Assembly: GCA_002307275.1 (NCBI GenBank)
Contig: DBTX01000040.1
Coordinates: forward strand, 1 to 42,918
Direction: 5' to 3'
Length of the DNA stretch: 42,918 nt
DNA from: Hungateiclostridiaceae bacterium UBA1305
GTDB lineage: Bacteria; Bacillota; Clostridia; Acetivibrionales; DTU013
Each line of letters starts with the position of its first letter. Positions within the stretch are counted from its first letter, which is position 1. The translations under genes were made by a program, and so were the position numbers. Of the stretch, positions 32,656-41,967 are shown piece by piece. Below the pieces are notes generated by a model. That model had not been told where the DNA came from and ran no database searches. It saw only the letters and a list, made by a program, of their open reading frames with translations.

Positions 32656-32675
32656 TTGGCATTTTCAATGGTGAA

Positions 32676-34259
32676 ATGCTTGAGACTCAAATTGTAATAG
32701 ATAATATTATACCCGAGTGGGAATGGGGGGGATCATCATTGAATCATTTTAAATTTGTCGCAGTACATATAATTGTTATTGCAGCTGTATTGATTTTACT
32801 CTTACTTAAGCCATTTAGACCGGAATGGCTGAATAGTGCGGTACTCCTTGTATTTGCGGCAGTGCCTGTTTTTATCGCTGTGTTTGGGAAGGATAACAGC
32901 AGGTCTTTAAAAAATCGAATCGCACAGCTTGAGACCGAATTGAGGATGTTGAACAAGGAGGTAGAAGTTGCTTCCAGTCAGGTAATGTCCGTGTCTGAGC
33001 AGCTTTATGTGACGCTTGATGAAAATAATGCGTTTGCACAGCAGCTTTTTGCTGAAGCACGTGAAATGTCAGATATGAATTCAGAAGTAAATAATAAGGT
33101 AAAAGGTGTAGTTGGCGGAATCAATGAAATAATGGGACTTTTAAAGCAAGCCGGAGGAATATCGGCAAATATGGAGCAGACAAGTAAATCGGCGGAAGAG
33201 GCATTAAAAGCCGGATTTACCGAAATACGCAGTATGGTGTCAGCTGTCAGGGATATCCGAAATGCATCTGAAATGACAAAAGATAGTATGGACAGTCTTG
33301 AAAGGACATCTGGAGAAATCATGAACATTCTTGATTCTGTCAGAAGTATTTCCAACCAGACTCAGCTATTATCTCTAAATGCCGCCATAGAATCGGCAAG
33401 GGCGGGTGAAGCGGGAAAGGGGTTTGCGGTTGTAGCAGGGGAAATTCAAAAGCTTTCAGTAGAAACAGGAAATGCTGTAAAAAATATTGGCGAGCTTGTC
33501 AATTCTATTGGGCATCAGATACAGGCTGTCAACCAGGTGGTGGGCGAGAATGTTCGAAGGGTTCAGATCGGTGTGGATGTCTCTGGTATCATGGAGCAGA
33601 ATACGCAGGTTATTGACAAATCATTTTCCGGTATCGCTACTACGATCAGTGATATATGCAGTATAACAGGGAAGGGTGAGGAATTGGCCAAAGGACTTGA
33701 GTCGATGCTTTTTGGAATGGAGTCAAATATGGAAAGCGCATCTTCGCAGGTTAAGGATGTTTACGATTCCGTGCATAGACAAAAGCATAATATACAAGAT
33801 CTTGCCGAACTTGGAAACCGGCTTAATGATGCGTCCCAAAATATACAGCAGCTTGCCGGTAATTCCGCTAAAGAAGAGAATTGCATGGCAGATAAGGCAA
33901 AAGTGGATTGTGCTGTAGATGCTATAAGGAAATTGACGGGTGAGTTGAACGCAAAACTGCTTAACTTTGATTCGGAAGCACACAGAAGTGTATTGTCCGG
34001 ACTATTGGCCTCCCAGGACTTTATAGAAGCAGCATGGTCAAATGATATCAAAGGCAGATTCATCTGTTCGATTCCCGGGGCCGGTATTGCAAATGCCATG
34101 ATCAGGGAATGGTTCAAGAGGAGTGCCGCAGGAGAAGAATATATTTCGGATGTGTACATATCTGCTATTACCAAAAAACCATGTGTGACATACTCTATCC
34201 CAATCAAGGATCGTCAGGAAAAGATAGCAGGTGTTTTCGGAGTGGATCTTAAACTGTAA
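32676..34259 (+). CDS. Methyl-accepting chemotaxis-type protein with C-terminal Cache-like domain
   Basis: A 527-aa receptor. Two N-terminal hydrophobic helices (about residues 26-46 and 52-69) are joined by a very short loop, so there is no extracellular sensor and no HAMP. A long coiled-coil signalling domain follows, with the conserved hairpin-tip region near residues 225-260 (SLNAAIESARAGEAGKGFAVVA), which contacts CheA/CheW in this family. The last 100 residues (FIEAAWSNDIKGRF...TYSIPIKDRQEKIAGVFGVDL) resemble a PDC/Cache sensor, placed inside the cytoplasm. An alternative start at TTG 32739, with GGGGGG 8 nt upstream, gives a shorter N-terminus (MNHFKFVAV) and may be the true one. Confidence 0.85.
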   Translation: MLETQIVIDNIIPEWEWGGSSLNHFKFVAVHIIVIAAVLILLLLKPFRPEWLNSAVLLVFAAVPVFIAVFGKDNSRSLKNRIAQLETELRMLNKEVEVASSQVMSVSEQLYVTLDENNAFAQQLFAEAREMSDMNSEVNNKVKGVVGGINEIMGLLKQAGGISANMEQTSKSAEEALKAGFTEIRSMVSAVRDIRNASEMTKDSMDSLERTSGEIMNILDSVRSISNQTQLLSLNAAIESARAGEAGKGFAVVAGEIQKLSVETGNAVKNIGELVNSIGHQIQAVNQVVGENVRRVQIGVDVSGIMEQNTQVIDKSFSGIATTISDICSITGKGEELAKGLESMLFGMESNMESASSQVKDVYDSVHRQKHNIQDLAELGNRLNDASQNIQQLAGNSAKEENCMADKAKVDCAVDAIRKLTGELNAKLLNFDSEAHRSVLSGLLASQDFIEAAWSNDIKGRFICSIPGAGIANAMIREWFKRSAAGEEYISDVYISAITKKPCVTYSIPIKDRQEKIAGVFGVDLKL

Positions 34260-34326
34260 CAGGCATGGGGAGAACCCGGCTAAATGCTAGGAACCGACTA
34301 AACCAGGATATATTAACTAGTAAAAG

Positions 34327-34371
34327 AAGGGAAGGTTCCTGATTTGTTTTCAATCAAGAACCTTCCCTTTT
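34327..34371. terminator. Bidirectional terminator between the chemoreceptor gene and gltD
   Basis: AAGGGAAGGTTC (34327-34338) pairs with GAACCTTCCCTT (34358-34369). After one mismatch TGATT pairs with AATCA. A T-run follows on plus, and A-rich DNA upstream gives a partial U-tract on minus for convergent gltD. Confidence 0.85.
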
Positions 34372-34456
34372 ATACGGACGTGCGATGCGCGCCCCTGCAT
34401 TAATTTCTATGTTCTGTTTATCCACATCAGTCAAGTGAATAAACAGGTTGTTTTAT

Positions 34457-35941
34457 TTATGGAAGCTTTGTATAGCCCATCAGGTATTTGTCGCATTCCC
34501 TTGCGGCGGCACGGCCTTCATTGATGGCCCAAACCACCAGGCTCTGCCCGCGGCGCATGTCACCGGCTGCGAATACACCCTTCACATTGGTGGAGAAGCT
34601 GCCGTAATCGGCTTTTACGTTGGAGCGTGCGTCCTGTTCAATGCCCAGTGGCTTCAATACGGTATCCTCAGGTCCCAGAAAGCCCATTGCCAGCAGCACA
34701 AGCTGTGCCGGGAACACTTTCTCTGTACCGGCTATTTCCACTGGACTGAAGCGGCCTGCCGCATCCTTCTTCCATTCGATGCCTATGGTGTGTACTTCCT
34801 TTAAATTTCCGTCTGCGTCTCCCACAAATTTCTTCGCTGTAATGCAGTAATTCCGCGGATCTTTTCCATAAAGCGCCGCCGCTTCCTCCTGACCGTAGTC
34901 TACCTTCAATACCTTGGGCCACTGTGGCCAGGGATTGTCAGCCTGTCTCTCTTCTGGTGGCTGAGGCATTATTTCAAGCTGGAGCACACTTTTACAGTGC
35001 TGGCGAATGGAAGTTCCGACACAATCTGTTCCCGTATCCCCACCGCCTATCACCACGACATCCTTACCCTTCGCGTTGATATATTTACCGTTAGAGTGCT
35101 TTGAATCCAACAGACTCTTTGTGTTCGCATGCAGGAATTCCAAGGCGAAGTGAACTCCGTTCAGCGACCTTCCCTCGATGGGAAGATCCCTCGGCTTTGT
35201 CGCACCGCCGCAGAGTACAACTGCGTCATATTCCTCCAATAGTTTTTCAGAGGACATATCCCTGCCCACTTCCGTGTTCGTTCTGAATTCTATTCCTTCT
35301 TCGGCCAGCAGGTTTACCCTGCGTTGTACAACGCCTTTGTCCAGCTTCATATTGGGTATGCCATACATGAGCAGGCCGCCGATGCGGTCGTTTCTTTCAA
35401 ATACTGTAACCAGATGGCCTGCTTTATTCAGCTGATCTGCGCAAGCCAGCCCGGAAGGTCCTGAACCAACAACAGCAACTTTTTTTCCTGTGCGGGTTTC
35501 CGGGGGTTCCGGTACTACCCAGCCATTTTCAAAAGCTTTGTCTATGATCGTGCATTCATTGTTTTTGATGGTCACCTGCGGGTCATTGATACCAACAGTA
35601 CAGGAACCTTCACATGGAGCCGGGCAGACCCTTCCTGTAAACTCCGGGAAATTATTGGTCCGGTGAAGTCTCTTTACAGCCTCACGCCAGTTACCCTTAA
35701 AAATCAGATCGTTCCACTCGGGTATCAGGTTGTTGATAGGACATCCTGCAGCCATACCGTTTATAAGCAGACCCATATGGCAGAACGGTATGCCGCAATC
35801 CATGCAGCGCGCTCCCTGCAGTTTCTGCTTTTTTTCAGGCATATGCAGGTGGAACTCGTTCCAGTCCTTGATCCTCTCTACTGGGGGACGGTCGGCCGGA
35901 AGCTCTCTGCTATATTCCATAAATCCTGTTGGTTTTCCCAT
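34457..35941 (-). CDS. gltD: Glutamate synthase (NADPH) small subunit
   Basis: The 494-aa beta subunit passes electrons from NADPH through FAD to the large subunit. N-terminal cysteines for [4Fe-4S] clusters are present (CMDCGIPFC; CPAPCEGSC). The FAD Rossmann motif VGSGPSGLACAD and the NADPH motif GGGDTGTDCVG follow in order. The C-terminal GVFAAGDMRRGQSLVVWAI is diagnostic. The start is ATG 35941 with GGAGG 7 nt upstream; a longer frame to 35968 lacks a site. It is the second gene of a gltB-gltD operon (gap 72 nt), on the strand opposite to the origin cluster. Confidence 0.95.
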   Translation of the reverse strand: MGKPTGFMEYSRELPADRPPVERIKDWNEFHLHMPEKKQKLQGARCMDCGIPFCHMGLLINGMAAGCPINNLIPEWNDLIFKGNWREAVKRLHRTNNFPEFTGRVCPAPCEGSCTVGINDPQVTIKNNECTIIDKAFENGWVVPEPPETRTGKKVAVVGSGPSGLACADQLNKAGHLVTVFERNDRIGGLLMYGIPNMKLDKGVVQRRVNLLAEEGIEFRTNTEVGRDMSSEKLLEEYDAVVLCGGATKPRDLPIEGRSLNGVHFALEFLHANTKSLLDSKHSNGKYINAKGKDVVVIGGGDTGTDCVGTSIRQHCKSVLQLEIMPQPPEERQADNPWPQWPKVLKVDYGQEEAAALYGKDPRNYCITAKKFVGDADGNLKEVHTIGIEWKKDAAGRFSPVEIAGTEKVFPAQLVLLAMGFLGPEDTVLKPLGIEQDARSNVKADYGSFSTNVKGVFAAGDMRRGQSLVVWAINEGRAAARECDKYLMGYTKLP

Positions 35942-36013
35942 AGAAATTCCTCCAAATCTAATATCCAAAGCTTTTAATTACAAACTCCACAAATCCACTA
36001 TTCCAATCCGTTG

Positions 36014-39000
36014 TCAGTCATTATCGTCAGTAGCCTTCGCCGCTTCCTTATTAACCGCCTCAAAAGCTGCCAGAAGTGCATCTTCACCTGTCAGTCCTGT
36101 ATTGTGCATCTGGGCTATTGCCTTTAGCATCCTGTCATAATCCCGCGGAAGTACCTTGACAAACTGAGGAACTATATCGGTCCAATTGTCCAGGATCCTT
36201 TTTGCGAGAAGGCTTCCCGTATATTCAAAATGCCTGCGGACCAGGTCATGGATCTGCTTGATTTCCTCCCTGTCCTCAAGCTTTTTCAAATCGACCATAT
36301 CCTTATTGCATCTTTTGCTGAAGGATTTATTTTCATCCAATACATAGGCGATGCCGCCTGACATACCGGCAGCAAAATTTCTGCCCGTTGAACCAAGGAC
36401 AATTACACGGCCGCCTGTCATGTATTCGCAGCCGTGGTCTCCCAAAGATTCTACTACAGCGGTTGCACCGCTGTTGCGGACACAGAAGCGTTCTCCGGCC
36501 ATACCGCTGATGTATGCCTCACCGCTTGTCGCACCATAAAGGCAAACATTGCCCGCGATGATGTTTTCTTCAGCAGCGAAGGTGGACGTGACCGGGGGAT
36601 GAACAATAATTTTGCCTCCGGAAAGACCTTTCCCAAGGTAATCATTCGAATCTCCTTCGAGTGTCAGCGTAATACCGCGCGGAATGAAAGCGCCGAAGCT
36701 CTGTCCTGCGGATCCATGGAATTTCAGGTTAATCGTGTCTTCGGGCAGCCCATCTTCGCCGTATATTTTGGTTACTTCACTGCCAAGGATCGTTCCAACG
36801 ACTCGATTCGTATTTCTCACCGGCAGCTCGGCAGATACTGTTTCACCATTTTCAAGGGCCGGCTTGCATATACCAAGCAACAGCTGCATGTCCATCGTTT
36901 TTTCTATCAGATGATCCTGGCTTGTCTGGCAGTATCTTGATGTGCCCTCCGGCAATTCCGGCTGATATAATATCGGTGACAGATCAAGACCTTTTGACTT
37001 CCAGTGCAATATTGCCTTATTCGCTTCGAGCAGGTCGCTGCGTCCAACCATTTCTTCAATGGTGCGAAATCCGAGTTTTGCCATCCATTCGCGTAGTTCC
37101 TGTGCAATGAAGCGCATGAAATTGACGACATACTGAGGATCGCCCGAGAACTTTTTACGAAGCTCCGGGTTTTGTGTCGCAACACCTACCGGGCAGGTAT
37201 CCAGATTGCAGACCCTCATCATAACGCATCCGAGGGTAACGAGCGGAGCCGTGGCAAAGCCGAACTCCTCGGCCCCAAGCAATGCTGCAACGGCCACATC
37301 ACGGCCCGTCATAAGCTTTCCGTCTGTTTCGACAACAATACGGCTGCGCAGATCGTTCAGCATCAACGTCTGATGCGTCTCTGCCAGACCCAGTTCCCAG
37401 GGAAGGCCCGCATGGCGTATGCTGCTCCTGGGCGATGCGCCGGTTCCACCGTCGTAGCCGCTGATCAGCACTACATCGGCACGGCCCTTTGCCACTCCGG
37501 CAGCGATGGTGCCTACACCCGCTTCGGAAACCAACTTGACGCTGATCCTTGCATGGCGGTTGGCGTTTTTCAGGTCATGGATCAATTCTGCCAGATCCTC
37601 GATGGAATATATGTCATGGTGCGGAGGCGGCGAAATGAGACCGACACCTGGTGTTGAATGCCTGGTCCTGGCAACCCAGGGGTATACCTTCTGCCCCGGA
37701 AGCTGACCGCCCTCGCCGGGCTTTGCACCCTGTGCCATCTTTATCTGAATTTCCTTTGCATTTACAAGATAATTGCTGGTTACGCCGAATCTTCCTGATG
37801 CGACCTGCTTTATGGCGCTGCAGCGTGAATCGCCGTTACTGTCAGGCTGAAAACGGGCAGGATCCTCGCCGCCCTCTCCGGTATTACTCTTGCCGCCAAG
37901 ACGGTTCATTGCTATGGCTAGAGCCTCGTGGGCTTCCTTGCTTATGGAGCCATAGGACATTGCTCCTGTTTTGAAACGTTTCACAATCGACTCGACAGAC
38001 TCGACCTCGTCAATTGGCACTGGTACCGATGCATATTTAAAATTCATAAGGCCGCGTATTGTACACTGCCTCTGCGTTTGTTCATCCAAAAGCCGGGAAT
38101 ATTCCCTGAAAACCTTGTAATCATTTGTACGGCAGGCGCATTGCAGCTTGTGGATGGTCTCGGGATTATACAGATGATATTCCCCATCCTTCCTCCACTG
38201 GTACTGCCCGCCTGACTCCAGGACGTCTTCCTTAGCGGAACGTTCATCAAAAGCATTCGAATGGCGAATCAGTGCTTCACCTGCTATTACATCCAGGCCG
38301 ATGCCCTCCAATGGGGAAACCGTCTTCGTAAAGTAACGGTCTATAACCTCCTGGCTGATACCGATAGCTTCAAATATCTGAGCGCCCTGGTAACTCTGGA
38401 TTGTGGAAATGCCCATTTTGGAAATCGTTTTGACAACGCCCTTAACAGCCGCCTTAATATACTTTTTCGCACCGGACTTAAGGTATGTTTCCTTTAAAAG
38501 GCCATCCCTGACCATACCCTCGATGGTTTCAAATATCATATAAGGATTGATAGCCGAAACACCATAACCGATAAGGAGCGCAAAATGATGAATTTCTCTT
38601 GGTTCACCCGATTCAAGTATAATGCTGATCCTGGTGCGGGTACCCTCCCGGATAAGGTGGTGATGCAGTCCTGAAACGGCTAGTAATGCCGGTATCGGAG
38701 CGAATTCGCTATTCACTCCCCGATCCGTAAGGATCAGAATATTAGTTCCCTCGGTGATAAGCCTTGAAGCCTCACAAAAAATACTTTCAAGAGCAGATTT
38801 CATGCCGTCAGTACCCTCTGAGGCCTTGAAGAGGATGGACATTGTATGTGTCTTGAAGCCTGGTATGTCAATGTTTTTAATTCTTGCCAGATCTTCATTA
38901 TTAATGACCGGGTATTTGAGCTTTATTTGATTGCAGCTTTCAGGCTTCGGATTAATAAGGTCACCCTCGCTGCCAATAAAAGTTTCAGTTGCAGTAATGA

Positions 39001-40711
39001 TTTCTTCACGCAGTGCGTCAATAGGAGGATTCGTTACTTGTGCAAATAGCTGCTTGAAATAGTTATACAACAGCTGAGGCTTGTCAGACAGCACTGCAAG
39101 CGGTGTATCCGTACCCATGGCACCTATTGGCTCGGCACCATCCTTAACCATTGGGATAATGATTTTCCTGAACTCTTCGTAAGTATAGCCAAAAGCTTTC
39201 TGACGTTGCAGCAGAGTACTCTGCGCATGGCTTCCGCTTTGACCGGTTATTGATGCCGAATCGTCGGGAACAGCAACTGCCTGTGTTGATGTGAAGGCCG
39301 TCGATGAAGCTTCATCTGCCGATGGTTCAGTTGAACCTGAAACAGCAACTGCAGCGGGAAGATTCTCCAATTCGATGAGGTGCGCGTCAAGCCACTTGCG
39401 GTATGGAAATTCGCGTGATATTTTATGCTTGAGTTCGCGGTCATTGATAATACGTCCTTCTACAGTATCAATAAGCAGCATTCTGCCGGGCATCAGCCTT
39501 TCCTTGCTCAGGATGCGCTCCGGCTCGATATCGAGTACTCCTACCTCGGAAGACATGATGACCTGGCCGTCTTTTGTAACATAATAACGTGCCGGCCTAA
39601 GTCCGTTTCTATCCAGAATCGCGCCAATTACAGATCCATCGGTAAAGCCCATTGCCGCCGGGCCGTCCCAGGGCTCCATCAAACAGCTGTGAAACTCATA
39701 AAAAGCCTTTTTCTCATCGCTCATGCTTTCATGGTTTGACCAGGGCTCCGGTATCATCATCATAATGGAATGCGGCAGTGAACGACCTGAAAGAGTCAGA
39801 AATTCAAGACAATTGTCAAACATCGCAGAATCACTGCCATCCGGATTGATTACCGGGAATACTTTTTTCAGATCCTCTCCGAATAGTTCTGACCTAAGAT
39901 TGGTTTCACGTGCTGCCATCCAGTTCACATTTCCCTGCAGCGTGTTGATTTCTCCGTTGTGGCACAGATAACGGTTCGGATGAGCACGTTCCCAGCTTGG
40001 GAAAGTGTTCGTACTGTAGCGTGAGTGTACCAGGGCCAATGCACTTGTAACATCCCTGTCCGAAAGATCTTTATAAAAATCATCTACCTGCACTGAAGTC
40101 AGCATTCCTTTGTAGACAATGGTCTTCGCAGAAAGGCTTGCGACATAAAAATTTATTCCGCAGTCGACTGACGCTTTTTCTGCACGCTTGCGTATGATAT
40201 AAAGCTTTCTCTCAAAAGCCAGAGTATCTTTAAGAGAGGAATTCTTTCCTATAAATATCTGGCGCATGAATGGCATGCAATCCAGAGCTGTTTTGCCAAG
40301 TGAGACAGGATTTGTCGGCACATCTCTCCAACCCAGCACAGTCTGACCTTCATCTCTGATAATGCTTTCAAGAGAGGCTTCCATTTCTTTTCGCTTTGTT
40401 TCTTCATTTGTCAGAAACACCATACCTACGCCGTATTCTTCGGGTGCCGGCAGTGAGATACCTGCCTTGGCGCATTCCGCTTCAAAGAACTTATGAGGTA
40501 TCTGTATCAGGATTCCTGCACCATCCCCCGTATTTGCCTCCGAGCCGCTCCCACCTCTGTGTGCCAAATTGACAAGTATGGTCAGAGCCTGGCGTATGAT
40601 CTGGTGCGACCGTGACCCATTTATATTTGCAACAAAGCCTATACCGCAGGCGTCATGTTCGTTTCGTGGGTCATATAATCCTTGCTTTACGGGTAATCCA
40701 ACTTGTTTCAT
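36014..40711 (-). CDS. gltB: Glutamate synthase (NADPH) large subunit
   Basis: Makes two glutamates from glutamine and 2-oxoglutarate. After a short propeptide the class II amidotransferase nucleophile is the Cys of DACGIGF (residue 22 from ATG 40711). The FMN-binding synthase domain and the [3Fe-4S] ligands C-x5-C-x4-C (CVMMRVCNLDTC) are present, and the C-terminal GXGXG beta-helix (GGRVIVLG, GMSGGIAYV) is intact. The start is ATG 40711; a TTG two codons earlier is possible. Oddity: about 46 residues rich in Ser, Ala, Thr and Pro (nt about 39217-39355) are inserted after ELENLP, before LLQRQKAFGY, and contain a duplicated 12-mer 72 bp apart. A leader with a terminator hairpin precedes the gene. 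Confidence 0.96.
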   Translation of the reverse strand: MKQVGLPVKQGLYDPRNEHDACGIGFVANINGSRSHQIIRQALTILVNLAHRGGSGSEANTGDGAGILIQIPHKFFEAECAKAGISLPAPEEYGVGMVFLTNEETKRKEMEASLESIIRDEGQTVLGWRDVPTNPVSLGKTALDCMPFMRQIFIGKNSSLKDTLAFERKLYIIRKRAEKASVDCGINFYVASLSAKTIVYKGMLTSVQVDDFYKDLSDRDVTSALALVHSRYSTNTFPSWERAHPNRYLCHNGEINTLQGNVNWMAARETNLRSELFGEDLKKVFPVINPDGSDSAMFDNCLEFLTLSGRSLPHSIMMMIPEPWSNHESMSDEKKAFYEFHSCLMEPWDGPAAMGFTDGSVIGAILDRNGLRPARYYVTKDGQVIMSSEVGVLDIEPERILSKERLMPGRMLLIDTVEGRIINDRELKHKISREFPYRKWLDAHLIELENLPAAVAVSGSTEPSADEASSTAFTSTQAVAVPDDSASITGQSGSHAQSTLLQRQKAFGYTYEEFRKIIIPMVKDGAEPIGAMGTDTPLAVLSDKPQLLYNYFKQLFAQVTNPPIDALREEIITATETFIGSEGDLINPKPESCNQIKLKYPVINNEDLARIKNIDIPGFKTHTMSILFKASEGTDGMKSALESIFCEASRLITEGTNILILTDRGVNSEFAPIPALLAVSGLHHHLIREGTRTRISIILESGEPREIHHFALLIGYGVSAINPYMIFETIEGMVRDGLLKETYLKSGAKKYIKAAVKGVVKTISKMGISTIQSYQGAQIFEAIGISQEVIDRYFTKTVSPLEGIGLDVIAGEALIRHSNAFDERSAKEDVLESGGQYQWRKDGEYHLYNPETIHKLQCACRTNDYKVFREYSRLLDEQTQRQCTIRGLMNFKYASVPVPIDEVESVESIVKRFKTGAMSYGSISKEAHEALAIAMNRLGGKSNTGEGGEDPARFQPDSNGDSRCSAIKQVASGRFGVTSNYLVNAKEIQIKMAQGAKPGEGGQLPGQKVYPWVARTRHSTPGVGLISPPPHHDIYSIEDLAELIHDLKNANRHARISVKLVSEAGVGTIAAGVAKGRADVVLISGYDGGTGASPRSSIRHAGLPWELGLAETHQTLMLNDLRSRIVVETDGKLMTGRDVAVAALLGAEEFGFATAPLVTLGCVMMRVCNLDTCPVGVATQNPELRKKFSGDPQYVVNFMRFIAQELREWMAKLGFRTIEEMVGRSDLLEANKAILHWKSKGLDLSPILYQPELPEGTSRYCQTSQDHLIEKTMDMQLLLGICKPALENGETVSAELPVRNTNRVVGTILGSEVTKIYGEDGLPEDTINLKFHGSAGQSFGAFIPRGITLTLEGDSNDYLGKGLSGGKIIVHPPVTSTFAAEENIIAGNVCLYGATSGEAYISGMAGERFCVRNSGATAVVESLGDHGCEYMTGGRVIVLGSTGRNFAAGMSGGIAYVLDENKSFSKRCNKDMVDLKKLEDREEIKQIHDLVRRHFEYTGSLLAKRILDNWTDIVPQFVKVLPRDYDRMLKAIAQMHNTGLTGEDALLAAFEAVNKEAAKATDDND

Positions 40712-40812
40712 AATCAAACAACCTCTCTAGAATACATTGTTTATACAAAATGACGGCTATTAAAATTTTTCTTGCAATATTTACATCTATTAATCAAATC
40801 TTCCTTCGCGAA

Positions 40813-40855
40813 AAAAGGAAAATAAAAAAAGGCATACAATAAGCTTGAAATGCCT
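40813..40855 (-). terminator. Terminator/attenuator hairpin in the gltB leader
   Basis: On the minus strand AGGCAT...ATGCCT (40855-40850 with 40835-40830), plus TTG... pairing with CAA inside, is followed by TTTTTTTATTTT. It lies 3 nt after a 26-codon ORF and 100-120 nt before gltB, downstream of a good promoter. Confidence 0.65.
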
Positions 40856-40857
40856 CT

Positions 40858-40938
40858 TCATTGAGTGTATTCCATATTCATGACCTCAATATGCACCTTT
40901 GCATATTTTTTAGGGATTTGACTGATCTGACGGGTCAT
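40858..40938 (-). CDS. Possible 26-aa leader peptide upstream of gltB
   Basis: ATG 40938 opens a 26-codon frame (MTRQISQIPKKYAKVHIEV...EYTQ) whose last sense codon is Gln and whose stop abuts the terminator hairpin. Gln occurs at positions 4, 7 and 26. TTGAAGG lies just upstream as a weak ribosome site. The promoter-ORF-terminator-gltB layout resembles transcription attenuation. The ORF could still be accidental or an independent small protein. Confidence 0.35.
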   Translation of the reverse strand: MTRQISQIPKKYAKVHIEVMNMEYTQ

Positions 40939-40984
40939 GCCTTCAATTTTATTCAATAATTTTTAACTACATTTTGTGTCCTTA

Positions 40985-41013
40985 ATTATAGCAGTTATGC
41001 TAGGCATATTCAA
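40985..41013 (-). promoter_or_regulatory. Promoter of the gltB leader
   Basis: TTGAAT (41013-41008), a 17-bp spacer and a perfect TATAAT (40990-40985) on the minus strand, directed at the 26-codon ORF and gltB. The start of transcription would be near 40978. Confidence 0.65.
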
Positions 41014-41067
41014 TAGTTTTATAAAAAATTATGCAGCTAAAGAATGCCAAACTTGCAAAAACAATTG

Positions 41068-41559
41068 TTATTTCAGTTTGTACAGCTTGTTAAGGACTGT
41101 GAATATGACAACTGCGAGATTAAGTATGCTGGATAGGACGATCTGGGGCCTGTGTTTGTCCGGATCAAAAGGTAAAGCGTTCCTGCCGGCTTTCTTCAAA
41201 ATGAGGTAAATCTGAAGAATGATTGCAAAAGAGGTAACTGCTTTAAGGAGGATTGTTTCGAGAAAGAACGCGCAGTAGATCAAAAATAAAATGGCCAGAA
41301 GATTGCTGGCTACACTGATGCCTTTACCAAACTTTTTGACATCAATCCCGATCAGGTCTTCAAGCTCCTCCTCCATCTCCTCATCTGCTTCATTGCCTTT
41401 GAGGCTCTCACTGGTCAGCAGTCTGAAAATATATCTGATGGATATGACTGTAATAATGAGAGACATTACTACAAAAAAAATTTCATGGTTCGATGATAAA
41501 GCTATAATAGGAATTGCTATTATGATTATGAACAAAAACGCCAGACTTTTTGACTGCAT
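41068..41559 (-). CDS. Uncharacterised four-helix membrane protein
   Basis: A 163-aa protein with four hydrophobic segments: two in the N-terminal third (LAFLFIIIIAIPIIAL; IFFVVMSLIITVISI), an acidic cytoplasmic stretch (NEADEEMEEELEDLIGIDV, about residues 56-74), then two more in the C-terminal half. I do not recognise a family. It stands alone between the gltB leader promoter and the second structured RNA. No terminator is obvious before the gltB promoter, so some read-through into gltBD is possible. Confidence 0.65.
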   Translation of the reverse strand: MQSKSLAFLFIIIIAIPIIALSSNHEIFFVVMSLIITVISIRYIFRLLTSESLKGNEADEEMEEELEDLIGIDVKKFGKGISVASNLLAILFLIYCAFFLETILLKAVTSFAIILQIYLILKKAGRNALPFDPDKHRPQIVLSSILNLAVVIFTVLNKLYKLK

Positions 41560-41762
41560 TTTTCACCCCTGATGAACCATGATATTTGTTAAAATATCGT
41601 AAATAATGTTTTATACTCTGCACGGCCTTTAATAAATTATTATACACTAAAAAGCAATATTCAGAAATAGTAAAATTATGAATGATTCAGTATGGACTTT
41701 CATGTACGATTTGTGAAAAAAGATTGCTTTGAATAATACAGACGCAATTTTGTAATGCTATA

Positions 41763-41913
41763 TATAACGAGGCAAAAGATGTCCCACTTCCATAGGTGGC
41801 GGGTACTGATTTGGTTTTCAGGCGGCGGGCAGATCTCCGACCTCGTTGAAACGCAGCAGCGGTAAGAAAATTTTTCTACAATCGAAAAATTTTCTTTGAA
41901 CCGGTGCGTTATA
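41763..41913 (+). ncRNA. Candidate structured RNA, copy B
   Basis: A 151-nt element matching copy A (18619-18838, minus). The ends pair perfectly (TATAACG 41763-41769 with CGTTATA 41907-41913). CGTTG/CAGCG forms an internal stem with an 8-nt loop, covarying with TGTTG/CAACA in copy A. A perfect 12-bp A+U stem (AAGAAAATTTTT/AAAAATTTTCTT) carries the invariant loop CTACAATCG. The two hairpins that are long in copy A are short or absent here. It ends 54 nt before the stress-type gene at 41968 on the same strand with no terminator between, so it could be a 5' leader element or a separate RNA. No other feature is seen in 41560-41762. Confidence 0.7.
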
Positions 41914-41967
41914 ATAATTTCTGCAATTTATTTCAACATAAGTTTCGTGAATAAAGGAGGATTATCC

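Noticed and set aside
32555..32675. A c-di-GMP riboswitch before the chemoreceptor gene
   Set aside because: None of the conserved GEMM-I blocks is present; only a plain terminator hairpin is supported.
33053..33068. A parS-like CACGTGAAA inside the chemoreceptor gene
   Set aside because: Only the right half resembles the consensus; too few matches for ParB binding.
39902..39917. A parS-like TTTCACGTG inside gltB
   Set aside because: Only the left half matches; the right half (CTGC) does not, and the sequence is explained by codons.
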